Shown piece after piece: positions 17,405 to 25,811 of a stretch of DNA of 64,000 bases (positions are counted from its first letter, which is position 1; each line of letters starts with the position of its first letter). A model generated the notes under the pieces. It was not told the origin of the DNA, did no database searches, and saw only the letters and a program-made list of their open reading frames with translations. The translations under genes were made by a program, and so were the position numbers. This stretch comes from Psychroserpens burtonensis DSM 12212 (GTDB taxonomy: Bacteria; Bacteroidota; Bacteroidia; Flavobacteriales; Flavobacteriaceae), in the NCBI RefSeq assembly GCF_000425305.1, contig NZ_AUDE01000026.1, forward strand, positions 1-64,000, written 5' to 3'.

Positions 17405-18439
17405 ATGAAATTTCTACTTATTACTTTATCACTTACGTTAGTTGGCTCTTGTGCTACATTGCGACATACCGAAAAAATAGATCAACTCAAAGAAAGTATT
17501 GTTTTTGAAGATTCACAAACCGTAAACTCCTATATCAATACGATTTCTAAAGAAGAACTTAAAAATCATGTTTATGCGTTTTCAACAGATAAATTCCAAG
17601 GACGTAGAACAGGAGAACCAGGACACCATAAAGCCTCTAAATTTTTAAAGGATTACTACATAAAAGAACAAATACAATCCCCATTAGGATCTAAATATTA
17701 TCAACATATCCCTAAGTCTTTTTTTTCCGGAGATATAAAAAACTCTCAAAACGTCATCGCCTATGTAAAGGGCAACGAATTTCCTGAGGAAGTGATTATC
17801 ATATCAGCACATTCAGACCATGAAGGCTACACAGATACAGAAATTTATAATGGTGCAGATGATAATGGAAGTGGCACTGCTGCAGTAATGGAAATGGCGC
17901 AGGGATTTAAAAAAGCAGCTTTAGAAGGTCATGGGCCAAAACGCAGTATTGTTTTTTTACATCTTACAGGTGAAGAAGTTGGACTGAGAGGATCAAGATA
18001 TTACGCTAAATATCCGGTGTTCTCAATGAAAAATACTGTTGCGAACCTTAATATAGATATGATTGGTCGAGTGGACGACGCTCATAAAAACAATCCTAAT
18101 TATATTTATCTTATTGGAGCAGATCGTTTAAGTACTCAATTACATTATATATCAGAAGCTGCTAACGCTCAGTTTACAAACCTAGAACTAGATTATAAAC
18201 TTAATAGCGATAAGGACCCTAACCGCTATTATTTTAGATCAGACCATTATAATTTTGCTCAAGAAGGCGTCCCTGTAATTTTCTATTTCAACGGTGAACA
18301 TGAAGATTATCACCAGCCTACAGATACTCCAGAAAAAATTGACTATGCCTTACTCGAAAAACGAACAAAACTAATTTTCGCAACCGCCTGGTATTTGGCA
18401 AATTCAGAAAACAGAATCATCGTAGATCAAGACTATTAA
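17405..18439 (+). CDS. M28 family zinc peptidase, lipoprotein
   Basis: A predicted surface or periplasmic aminopeptidase. The N-terminus MKFLLITLSLTLVGSCATL is a lipoprotein signal with the lipidated Cys at residue 16. Metal and catalytic segments of the M28 family are visible: SAHSDHEG (first His/Asp), GADDNGSGTAAVMEMA (bridging Asp), LTGEEVGLRGS (catalytic Glu), NIDMIGR (Asp), and FNGEHEDYHQPTDTPEKI (final His). At 344 residues it lacks the protease-associated insert of its tandem paralogue at 18537. The two share closely similar C-terminal halves. Confidence 0.92.
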   Translation: MKFLLITLSLTLVGSCATLRHTEKIDQLKESIVFEDSQTVNSYINTISKEELKNHVYAFSTDKFQGRRTGEPGHHKASKFLKDYYIKEQIQSPLGSKYYQHIPKSFFSGDIKNSQNVIAYVKGNEFPEEVIIISAHSDHEGYTDTEIYNGADDNGSGTAAVMEMAQGFKKAALEGHGPKRSIVFLHLTGEEVGLRGSRYYAKYPVFSMKNTVANLNIDMIGRVDDAHKNNPNYIYLIGADRLSTQLHYISEAANAQFTNLELDYKLNSDKDPNRYYFRSDHYNFAQEGVPVIFYFNGEHEDYHQPTDTPEKIDYALLEKRTKLIFATAWYLANSENRIIVDQDY

Positions 18440-18536
18440 TATCTTGTTAAAATTTATATAAAGCCTCATAGGGTTCACGAGAAATCAATTGGATTTTTCG
18501 TAATATCGTGTTATAAATTCATGTAACACTTAAATA

Positions 18537-20099
18537 ATGAAAACATCATTAAATATCTTGGCTGCAACTTTACTTTTAGTAGGTTGTGGAAGCTTTAATC
18601 AAAAAAAAGTAAATAAGGCACCTGCTGACCCAACAATTTACGGTAACACAATTACCTCTGCCGAATTAAAAGACATGCTTTACACCTATGCTTCAGATGA
18701 TTTTGAAGGACGAGAAACGGGAGAACCTGGTCAAAAGAAAGCAGTTAATTATTTAAAGAATCAATATGTAAATATGGGGATCCCTTCACCGCTCTCTGGT
18801 GATGACTATTTTCAAGAAGTACCTTTAGAAAAACAAAAAGCTCCAGAAGTAGATATGTCCATCAATGGAACAGCCATGGAAAACTACACAGACTTTCTAA
18901 TTCTAGGTAATACAAAAACACAACAATTAGACATCAATGAAGTGATTTATGCTGGTTACGGTATTGACTCAGACACCTATTCAGATTATAAAGATTTAGA
19001 TGTTAAAGGAAAAGTTGTAATTATAAAAGTTGGAGAACCTAAAGATGCCGATGGGAATTATATAACTTCTGGTACTACCGAAGATACAAAATGGAGCACA
19101 GGACGTTCATCAATCTCATCAAAAAGAGATGCTGCAAACGATAATGGCGCAAAAGCAATGATCTTTGTTAATGAAGAAATGATTGCTCAATATGGGCCTT
19201 ATTATAAAGAAATTGCAATATCTGGAGAAGCGGGCAGAATGTCACTAAAAAGTAATGAACCATCTATGGTATTCATGATGGCAAACGAGAAAATGGCAAA
19301 AGCGATTTATCCACAAATTATGGAGTCTGATGCGCCAAAAACAATAGCTATACAAATATCATGTGCTATTAAAAGTCAAGCAGAAGCTGTAAGTTCTGAA
19401 AACGTAGTCGCATTCTTAAAAGGAACAGAGAAACCAGATGAGATTCTTGTAATCTCAGCTCATTTAGACCATGAAGGCATTAAAGACGGTCAAGTTTATA
19501 ATGGTGCAGATGATGATGGGTCTGGTACAGTTGCTATTTTAGAAATTGCAGAAGCTTTCAAAGCTGCAGCAGATAAAGGAGATGGACCAAAACGTTCTAT
19601 CTTATTTTTACACGTTACAGGAGAAGAAAAAGGGCTTTTAGGATCTAGACATTATTCAGATAATGATCCTATTTTCCCTTTAAAAAACACGGTTGCAGAT
19701 TTGAACATTGATATGATTGGACGTACAGATCCAAAACGTGAGGGAGACAGAAATTACGTATATCTTATTGGTAGTGATAAACTGAGTACAGATTTACATA
19801 ACATTTCCGAAGAAGCAAATAAAAAATATACCAATATCATACTCGATTATACCTATAACGACGAGAATGACCCCAACCGTTTCTATTATAGAAGTGACCA
19901 TTATAACTTCGCTAAAAACAATATCCCAGTTATTTTCTATTTCAATGGGACGCATGACGATTATCACCAACCAAGTGATACTCCAGATAAAATTCAATAT
20001 GATTTATTAGAAAACAGAACCCGCTTGGTATTCTATACGGCATGGGAAATTGCAAACCGCGTAGATAGACTTGTTGTCGATAAAGCAGACACTGAGTAA
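18537..20099 (+). CDS. M28 family zinc peptidase with PA-like insert, lipoprotein
   Basis: The signal MKTSLNILAATLLLVGCGSF predicts a lipoprotein lipidated at Cys17. Compared with its upstream neighbour, this 520-residue protein carries an extra block of about 175 residues (roughly 105-285). It includes YAGYGIDSDTYSDYKDLDVK and GKVVIIKVGEP, the pattern of a protease-associated domain. The catalytic half repeats the family motifs SAHLDHEG, GADDDGSGTVAILE, VTGEEKGLLGS, NIDMIGR and GTHDDYHQPSDTPDKI. The pair arose by tandem duplication with gain or loss of the insert. Confidence 0.92.
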   Translation: MKTSLNILAATLLLVGCGSFNQKKVNKAPADPTIYGNTITSAELKDMLYTYASDDFEGRETGEPGQKKAVNYLKNQYVNMGIPSPLSGDDYFQEVPLEKQKAPEVDMSINGTAMENYTDFLILGNTKTQQLDINEVIYAGYGIDSDTYSDYKDLDVKGKVVIIKVGEPKDADGNYITSGTTEDTKWSTGRSSISSKRDAANDNGAKAMIFVNEEMIAQYGPYYKEIAISGEAGRMSLKSNEPSMVFMMANEKMAKAIYPQIMESDAPKTIAIQISCAIKSQAEAVSSENVVAFLKGTEKPDEILVISAHLDHEGIKDGQVYNGADDDGSGTVAILEIAEAFKAAADKGDGPKRSILFLHVTGEEKGLLGSRHYSDNDPIFPLKNTVADLNIDMIGRTDPKREGDRNYVYLIGSDKLSTDLHNISEEANKKYTNIILDYTYNDENDPNRFYYRSDHYNFAKNNIPVIFYFNGTHDDYHQPSDTPDKIQYDLLENRTRLVFYTAWEIANRVDRLVVDKADTE

Positions 20100-20106
20100 T
20101 AGTTGG

Positions 20107-20182
20107 GCGTTACCCTCAATGGTCGCGCTTTCCGTAGTCGCTCTCTCCGAGGAGCTTCAACACCTACCTCAATCGCTAACGC
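20107..20182 (-). repeat. Structured intergenic repeat, copy 2
   Basis: Read on the minus strand this 76-base element begins GCGTTA, carries GATTG and CGGAAAGCGCGACC, and closes with TAACGC followed by CCAA. It mirrors the element at 8484-8569 (GCGTGA ... AGCGAAAAGCCTGACC ... TCACGC, then CCAA). The terminal stem differs between the copies by a base-pair exchange that keeps pairing. It lies just past the second M28 peptidase. Confidence 0.65.
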
Positions 20183-20190
20183 AAAAAACA

Positions 20191-20231
20191 AAAAGGTTCA
20201 AGATATATTTTAAATATCTTGAACCTTTTTT
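20191..20231. terminator. Strong bidirectional terminator hairpin
   Basis: AAAAGGTTCAAGATAT pairs with ATATCTTGAACCTTTT around a short AT loop, with A- and T-runs on the two sides, so it can end transcription in both directions. It closes the M28 peptidase unit. Confidence 0.8.
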
Positions 20232-20273
20232 AATAAAATCTCTTTTTAGTGAGTGATCACAAACTTAAAATAG

Positions 20274-20408
20274 ATGAAAGGAAAATTAATAGTCATCTCT
20301 CTGTTTCTAGCCAGAGTATCGTTAGGATTTATAATATGTGCGTATTTTGCAGATACGTTTACAACCAAGAGCTTTAGAGAAATCTATAACCCTCAAAAAA
20401 TTCACTGA
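20274..20408 (+). pseudogene. Possible short membrane-protein remnant, 44 codons
   Basis: ATG at 20274 opens a 44-codon frame with one hydrophobic segment (KLIVISLFLARVSLGFIICA) and a TGA stop at 20406. The LARVSLGFI phrase recalls the first helix of DoxX-like membrane proteins, but the rest of such a protein is absent. It lies between two hairpins and may be a truncated gene or a chance frame. Confidence 0.25.
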
Positions 20409-20438
20409 CTACAAGTCAACACTAGAGCAATCCTATTT

Positions 20439-20482
20439 ATAACAAAAAAGTATTCAATTTCTATTGAAGACTTTTTTGTTAT
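20439..20482. terminator. Long hairpin, probable terminator
   Basis: ATAACAAAAAAGT-TTCAAT pairs with ATTGAA-ACTTTTTTGTTAT, giving a long stem with one interruption. A- and T-runs are part of the stem, so it could act in either direction. Confidence 0.5.
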
Positions 20483-20573
20483 AAAATTCGAAAAATAGCT
20501 TCGATTAATCTAAAATCAGCATATTGCAAAATTAAGATCCCAAACCCTATCCTTTGGTTGTGAATTAGATGCA

Positions 20574-20605
20574 CAAAAAAAGCTCCTCATTTCTGAGAAG
20601 CTTTG
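20574..20605 (-). terminator. Terminator of the tRNA-His gene
   Basis: On the minus strand AAAGCTTCTCA, a short loop, TGAGGAGCTTT and a T-run form a clean intrinsic terminator 9 bases beyond the tRNA 3' end. Confidence 0.8.
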
Positions 20606-20613
20606 ATATTCTG

Positions 20614-20688
20614 GGTGGAAGACCGGTCTCGAACCGGCGACCTTCGGTACCACAAACCGACGCTCTAACCAACTGAGCTACAACCACC
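20614..20688 (-). tRNA. tRNA-His (anticodon GTG)
   Basis: The minus strand folds as a tRNA. The D-arm is GCTCAGTTGGTTAGAGC, the anticodon stem TCGGT/ACCGA holds loop TTGTGGT with anticodon GTG, and the T-arm is GCCGG TTCGAGA CCGGT. An extra G at the -1 position facing C73, the identity mark of tRNA-His, is encoded. CCA is not encoded in full. The acceptor stem GTGGTTG/CTTCCAC contains two adjacent T-T oppositions at pairs 5-68 and 6-67, which is unusual for a functional tRNA. Confidence 0.9.
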
Positions 20689-21022
20689 ATTTGGACACAT
20701 TTTTCAATGCGTGTGCAAATGTAAAATAATTCACAGTTACTACAAAGACTTTTTTTTAAAATTATTAGTTAAAATAAAATATATCGCCATACAAATGATA
20801 CTAGCGTCTACAATAGTAGTTTTAACATTCAATATGCTAATGTTAATATTACCACCAACATTATGACCATAAATGCTTTATAAATTTCACCCACAAAACA
20901 CCAACAAAAAGCAGACTAACAGATCACAAAAGATTTAAGCATTTTCTAACATATTTTATTCAAGAATAATTTGAAACTTTATTATCTTTCGTTCTTGATT
21001 TAACAATCTAAAACAGAACCTT
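20689..21022. other. Gene-free AT-rich stretch
   Basis: No convincing gene or repeat is seen. On the minus strand a short interrupted hydrophobic phrase (EIYKAFMVIMLVVILTL, stop at the next codons) hints at an eroded membrane protein, but it is too short to support. The stretch should hold the promoter of the tRNA (minus) and of the gene at 21023 (plus). Confidence 0.3.
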
Positions 21023-21631
21023 ATGGCCTTCTTTAATAAAGTAAAATGGATACTTGGAATTCTTATAGTCTTTGTACTTATTGTCACAACAAACCTCATA
21101 GACAAAAATAATTTTATTAGAGTAAGAGATGCGGTTGTTACGATATATGAAGACAGAGTTGTTGCTAGTGACCTGATTTTTGATTTATCAAAATCTGTCC
21201 AAGAAAAAGAAATAGCTGCTGCATTATTAGACACCACTTTTTTTTATAATAGAAGTGAACAATTAGATAAAAATATCTTAGAACTCCTATCTAGATATGA
21301 TCAAACAAAGCTTACAAAAAAAGAAAAGAAGACTTTAAATAATCTTAAGAGCGATTTTGAAGACTTAAAAGTATCTGAAAACATTCTGATAAATTCTAAT
21401 TTTATTGAAAAACGTTCTTTTTTCAATACCATTTCAGACATTCAAGAAAATCTTTATAATTTATCTAAAATTCAGTTAAGTGAAGGTAAAAGACAAATGT
21501 CAATCAGTAAAAAAGCAGTTGATAAGCTTGAAATTTTTACCCAAATAGAAATTTATCTTTTAGCGCTTCTCGCTATAGTCATTCAAATTATCATACTTTA
21601 TAAACCTAAACAAAGACAAGAAACAGAATAG
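21023..21631 (+). CDS. Membrane protein with chemoreceptor-like four-helix-bundle sensor domain
   Basis: The 202-residue protein has an N-terminal membrane segment (about residues 8-27, WILGILIVFVLIVTTNLI), a long helical extracytoplasmic region (30-175) with the layout of MCP four-helix-bundle (4HB) sensors, and a second membrane segment (177-195), ending in a short basic tail. No kinase, HAMP or signalling domain follows. It is therefore an orphan sensor-like module; the periplasmic ligand is unknown. Assignment to the 4HB group rests on helix layout rather than clear motifs. Confidence 0.6.
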   Translation: MAFFNKVKWILGILIVFVLIVTTNLIDKNNFIRVRDAVVTIYEDRVVASDLIFDLSKSVQEKEIAAALLDTTFFYNRSEQLDKNILELLSRYDQTKLTKKEKKTLNNLKSDFEDLKVSENILINSNFIEKRSFFNTISDIQENLYNLSKIQLSEGKRQMSISKKAVDKLEIFTQIEIYLLALLAIVIQIIILYKPKQRQETE

Positions 21632-21747
21632 TTTTATTTAATAATGATTGGGGCGATTATACCAATTGCGCATAAAATAGTGATATTATCAGTAAAATTA
21701 TTCTTGTTCTCAATAATAACAAGTGCACATTTCCCTCCTTTATAAGG

Positions 21748-22464
21748 TTATTTTAAATCAAACAAACTATCCACAGCAACATGGCGCTCAACAGTAAAAC
21801 CTTCGGCATAATCTACGCCTATTAAACGCCCTAAATCACTAGCTCTATATTTTATACTATCTGTAAAATTTTTACTTGTTATAGGTGTTTGGGGCTCCTT
21901 ACTATTTGGATCATAGAACTGGGTTTTATAGGCCGCTACAGAAGCCATTTTAATATCTATATATCCTGAAATATCCACAGCTAAATCAGGCTCTAGATTC
22001 TTCCATTGGATATAATGATAGACTTGCTTTGGTCGCCATTTGTCTTGTACTTTCCCATCAAGGTCTGTTTCTATTTTTAGGAGTCCACTTAAAAAACAAG
22101 CATCACTTACCAATTTACTTCCTTTCCCATGATCAATATGTCTATCATCAATGGCATTACACAATACAATCTCTGGTTGATATTTACGTACCATTTGAAC
22201 AACTTTGAGCTGGTGCTCTTTATCATTTATAAAAAACCCATCTGCAAAACCTAAATTTTCTCTTACAGTAACACCTAATATTTTCGAAGCATCATTAGCC
22301 TCTTGATCTCTAGTTTGCGCTGTACCGCGTGTTCCTAACTCTCCGCGAGTTAAATCTATAAGACCTACTTTTTTACCGTTAGCAATTTCTTTAGCGACTG
22401 TGCCTCCACATCCTAATTCTATATCATCTGGATGTGCTCCAAATACGAGTATATCTAATTTCAT
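21748..22464 (-). CDS. bshB1: Bacillithiol biosynthesis deacetylase BshB1
   Basis: The zinc enzyme removes acetate from GlcNAc-malate in bacillithiol synthesis. The LmbE/PIG-L fold is evident from AHPDDIELGCGGT (H11, D13, D14) and DDRHIDHGKG (H109, D111, H112). The family-specific GELGTRGTAQTRDQEANDA (residues 41-59) and the C-terminal GVDYAEGFTVERH distinguish BshB1 from other LmbE enzymes. The length of 238 residues is typical. Bacillithiol is the expected low-molecular thiol in Bacteroidota, and the glutathione peroxidase at 59.6 kb may depend on it or on thioredoxin. Confidence 0.95.
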   Translation of the reverse strand: MKLDILVFGAHPDDIELGCGGTVAKEIANGKKVGLIDLTRGELGTRGTAQTRDQEANDASKILGVTVRENLGFADGFFINDKEHQLKVVQMVRKYQPEIVLCNAIDDRHIDHGKGSKLVSDACFLSGLLKIETDLDGKVQDKWRPKQVYHYIQWKNLEPDLAVDISGYIDIKMASVAAYKTQFYDPNSKEPQTPITSKNFTDSIKYRASDLGRLIGVDYAEGFTVERHVAVDSLFDLK

Positions 22465-22496
22465 TGAAAGTTCTTATTTTCATTTCCGTGAACCTA

Positions 22497-22512
22497 CCTG
22501 TCGGCAGACAGG
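22497..22512. repeat. Small perfect palindrome upstream of bshB1
   Basis: CCTGTC GGCA GACAGG is a perfect 6-bp stem with a 4-base loop. A related shorter form (CCTG ctgt CAGG) is at 28485-28496. Such GC-rich mini-palindromes are scattered in many flavobacterial genomes; the function is unknown. Confidence 0.45.
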
Positions 22513-22562
22513 AACAGGAAAACATGTTTATTTAATATAACTGTTACAAATTATAATATGAA

Positions 22563-23453
22563 TTACGAGATCCATTGGGCTTGCTCCTCTTCCGTTAAAA
22601 AGGTCCATGCTACGACTCTACTTATTTTGTTACCTAAAGAAATCTGCAAAATCTTAAAATCTGTCGCTCCAAGTTTTTTTAGTGATGTTTCCATACTTAA
22701 AACATGTTGTGTTTTGGAAACTAAACAAGTATACCAAAAGCAGTTGGTTTTTAGAAGTGAACTTTGATACAAATAATTATGGACAAAAGCCTTCTCTCCT
22801 CCGGGATACCACAGTTCTTTTGCAGTACCACTAAAATTACGAGCCACTTTATCGGTTTGCTTTCCTAATCCTTTTTGTTTGAGTAATGTATTTTCATCGG
22901 CCTCTGCTTCGTCTTTATAGAATGGAGGATTGCACATCGCAGCACTCACCTTTTCTTTGGATTTAAAAATTCCGGTGAGGATATTCTGTTCGTTATCTTG
23001 ATAGCGCAATTTGATGGACTTGCTCAACTTATTTTTTGCTACTATTTTTTCAGCAGACCTCATAGCTTGTGAGTCAATTTCCGTAGCAATAAAATTCCAT
23101 CCGTATTCTGCTTGTCCCAATAGTGGATAAATACAAGTTGCTCCTGCACCTATATCTAATACTGTAATGTTTTCTTTGACTTCTGAACGTTTTAGCAAAG
23201 CATTTAATAAATGAATATACTCAACACGACCTGGAATTGGCGGACATAAATTCGCATCAGAAAATTCCCAATAGTCAATGCCGTAATGTACTTTCAATAA
23301 AGCTGTATTTAACAATTTTACTGCTTTAGGATTAGCGAAGTCAATGGTTACATTTCCGAAGGAATTAGTAAAAACGAATTCTTCTAATTTTGGAGAACTC
23401 TTCACTAAAAGATCAAAATCATAGCCTTTAGAATGTTTATTATTTTTATGCAA
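22563..23453 (-). CDS. rlmF: 23S rRNA (adenine(1618)-N(6))-methyltransferase
   Basis: This SAM-dependent enzyme methylates A1618 of 23S rRNA. The 296 residues carry the SAM-binding motif VLDIGAGATCIYPLLG (98-113), the acidic motif TEID (124-127) and the N6-adenine catalytic motif NPPF (175-178). The family start NNKHSKGYDFDLLVKSSPKL is also present. The ATG overlaps the end of the trans-sulfuration gene by 8 bases, so the two are translationally coupled. Confidence 0.95.
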   Translation of the reverse strand: MHKNNKHSKGYDFDLLVKSSPKLEEFVFTNSFGNVTIDFANPKAVKLLNTALLKVHYGIDYWEFSDANLCPPIPGRVEYIHLLNALLKRSEVKENITVLDIGAGATCIYPLLGQAEYGWNFIATEIDSQAMRSAEKIVAKNKLSKSIKLRYQDNEQNILTGIFKSKEKVSAAMCNPPFYKDEAEADENTLLKQKGLGKQTDKVARNFSGTAKELWYPGGEKAFVHNYLYQSSLLKTNCFWYTCLVSKTQHVLSMETSLKKLGATDFKILQISLGNKISRVVAWTFLTEEEQAQWIS

Positions 23454-24612
23454 AAGATGTAGTTTTAGTATTAATTATTGCGTGTTCAATATCTATTTTT
23501 AAATCTCTAAATGTTTCTATACCTACTGAAAATCGTATCAACTGATCACTAATCCCAACAGCATCGCGTTGCTCTTGAGTTAATAATGAGTGAGAGGTTT
23601 TTGAAGGTAATAACATGGTGCTTTCTACACCTGCCAAACTCATGGAAGGTTTGATTAAATTAAGTTGTTTCATGAATGCCATAGCATCAATACCATCTAC
23701 CAATTCAAAAGATAACATCGCACCAAAATCATGCATCTGTTCTTTTGCTAATTGGTGCTCGGGATGACTTTTTAAACCAGGATAATACACTCTTGCAATA
23801 GCCTCATGTTTGTCTAAAAACTTAGCCAGTTTGCGAGCATTTTTATTTTGTGCTTTCACGCGAAGTGCTAGTGTTTTCATACTACGTTCTAACATCCAAA
23901 CAGTCATATCACTTAAGTTTCCACCGAGATTTTTAGAGACATTCCAAATACGATCCATATGTGCTGCAGAACTCGCAACTGCACCTGCCGAAATATCACT
24001 GTGACCACCTAAATATTTAGTTGCAGAATGCATCACGATATCTATACCAAAATCTATTGGATTTTGATTTACAGGACTTGCAAATGTATTATCAATAGTC
24101 GTAACGATGCCTTTTGATTTTGCTAAATCTGCAACTCCCTTTATATCTGTGATTGTTAATAAGGGGTTAGAAGGTGTCTCGATATGAATCAACTTTGTAT
24201 TGGATTGGATTGCTGCTTCAAAATCTGAAACCGCATATCCATTAGTAAATGTATAGTCGATTCCATATTTATGGAATTCCTCCCGAATAAAATTACTAGT
24301 ACCACCATACAAAGTGTTTTGAACAACGATATGGTCTCCTTTTTGTAAGAAGGCCAAAAACATGTGACTAATCGCTGCCATACCACTACTAAAAATCATA
24401 GCCGTTTCGGTATGCTCAAGTGCTGCAATTTTCTTAGCTAAAAACTCTTGATTTGGTGTATTGAAGTATCTTGGGTAACGCTTAACATCAACACCATCAA
24501 ACTCATACGATGTAGATAAGTAAATTGGTGATACTGCACCTTTAAACTGCTCATCTTTTATTTCACCTACGTGAGTGCAAATAGTATTTAAGCCTTGTTT
24601 TTTCTTTGACAT
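23446..24612 (-). CDS. Trans-sulfuration enzyme family protein (cystathionine gamma-synthase/lyase type)
   Basis: A PLP enzyme of Cys/Met metabolism, 388 residues. The PLP lysine is K199 in SATKYLGGHSD. Other family motifs are SSGMAAISHMFLAFLQKGD (75-93), YGGTSNF (102-108), ETPSNPLL (145-152) and DNTFASP (174-180). The subgroup (gamma-synthase, gamma-lyase or methionine gamma-lyase) cannot be settled by eye. A likely role is methionine or cysteine synthesis, feeding thiol production next to bshB1. Confidence 0.9.
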   Translation of the reverse strand: MSKKKQGLNTICTHVGEIKDEQFKGAVSPIYLSTSYEFDGVDVKRYPRYFNTPNQEFLAKKIAALEHTETAMIFSSGMAAISHMFLAFLQKGDHIVVQNTLYGGTSNFIREEFHKYGIDYTFTNGYAVSDFEAAIQSNTKLIHIETPSNPLLTITDIKGVADLAKSKGIVTTIDNTFASPVNQNPIDFGIDIVMHSATKYLGGHSDISAGAVASSAAHMDRIWNVSKNLGGNLSDMTVWMLERSMKTLALRVKAQNKNARKLAKFLDKHEAIARVYYPGLKSHPEHQLAKEQMHDFGAMLSFELVDGIDAMAFMKQLNLIKPSMSLAGVESTMLLPSKTSHSLLTQEQRDAVGISDQLIRFSVGIETFRDLKIDIEHAIINTKTTSFA

Positions 24613-24682
24613 GAATTATATATTTGTAGCTCTAAAATTACAAAAAAGAATCGCATCAAAATCAATATTAAATAGCGTTTTA

Positions 24683-25498
24683 CTATTTGGATATAATCAA
24701 TCGTTTATTAAATTTCCCTGTTTTAGTTTTTAGACTAACCAAATAGGTGCCTTTTGAGATATTAGACATTGAAATAGTATAATTACCAAATGTGTTAGAT
24801 TCCAAATTAGACCATTGCCTTAAGTTTTGTCCCAAAATATTATAAAGATGAATATCATCAATATCTAAACCATTTGGTGAGATAATTTGTAATTCTTTGG
24901 TTGAACTAATATAACTAATTTGAGGTGTTGCTAATTGAGTCTCTGAAGTTGATAAGGTACTATCTGTAAAAACCATAGTACTAATATTATTGGTAAACGT
25001 CACATAGAATCGATTTGTGCTATCACCTTCTGGCATAGTTTCTATAAAATTACTATCTGAAATTGATGTTGTAGTATTGGTAAAGGCATCATAAATAAAA
25101 ACTTCTATGATCTCATCAAAATGCTCTAGTCCTGTGAGTGAAAATACTATATTCCCAGCATTAGAAAGAAATAAACCTAAAGGATAAGCTTTTGTATTAA
25201 GAAATGCTCCAACACCTTGTATAACGCATCGCTGCTCACCAACCATCCAGCTACTATCATTTGAATAATTATCACTATTTAAAGCATCATAACCGTAATC
25301 ATAAGCATCTGTTGCAGCATTATTAGGTGTAAACGCTAATAATAAATGTCTTGTATATCCCAATGAAGTTGTAACATCAATGCGAACACGCTGAACTTGA
25401 TTACCTGTTGTAGTAATAACATCATCAAACGATGTACAGATGCCTTTAGTAGGTATTAAAAAAAGAACAGCGAAACATAAGTAGTATAAAGCTTTCAT
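24683..25498 (-). CDS. T9SS type A sorting domain-containing secreted protein
   Basis: The N-terminus MKALYYLCFAVLFLIPTKGICT is a signal peptide. The C-terminal ~75 residues show the type IX secretion sorting domain: IHLYNILGQNLRQW, ISMSNISKGTYLVSLKTKTG and the closing KRLIISK. The middle (about residues 25-190) is beta-rich and Thr/Ser/Asn-rich, with no recognised catalytic motif. It is probably exported to the cell surface or medium. It appears monocistronic. Confidence 0.85.
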   Translation of the reverse strand: MKALYYLCFAVLFLIPTKGICTSFDDVITTTGNQVQRVRIDVTTSLGYTRHLLLAFTPNNAATDAYDYGYDALNSDNYSNDSSWMVGEQRCVIQGVGAFLNTKAYPLGLFLSNAGNIVFSLTGLEHFDEIIEVFIYDAFTNTTTSISDSNFIETMPEGDSTNRFYVTFTNNISTMVFTDSTLSTSETQLATPQISYISSTKELQIISPNGLDIDDIHLYNILGQNLRQWSNLESNTFGNYTISMSNISKGTYLVSLKTKTGKFNKRLIISK

Positions 25499-25811
25499 TT
25501 ATTTGGGGATTAATGAAGTATTATTTAGTTCATGCTAATGTAGTACTAAAAAAGGAATGAACACCACGAAATGCTTAAATAATCGATGAAATGCATTAAG
25601 ACTTATTGTTTATTTTTCTTTAATGGGTTTGAATAAGCATATATATAAAAAAGCATAGGAGTATATTCACAAGAGTGAAGCGTAAAAAAAATAAAATAAC
25701 ACTTTATCGAACATATCTGCAAATAATCTAGAGTCCACGTAATTGTCAACCAAACCTATTGATATTCAATACGTAATTACATATATTCGTAATGCTAATT
25801 AATTCAACCAC
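25499..25811. other. Divergent intergenic region, no gene seen
   Basis: This 313-base AT-rich region separates the minus-strand T9SS gene from the plus-strand HAD gene and must hold both promoters. No repeat, hairpin or coding remnant stood out. Confidence 0.4.
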
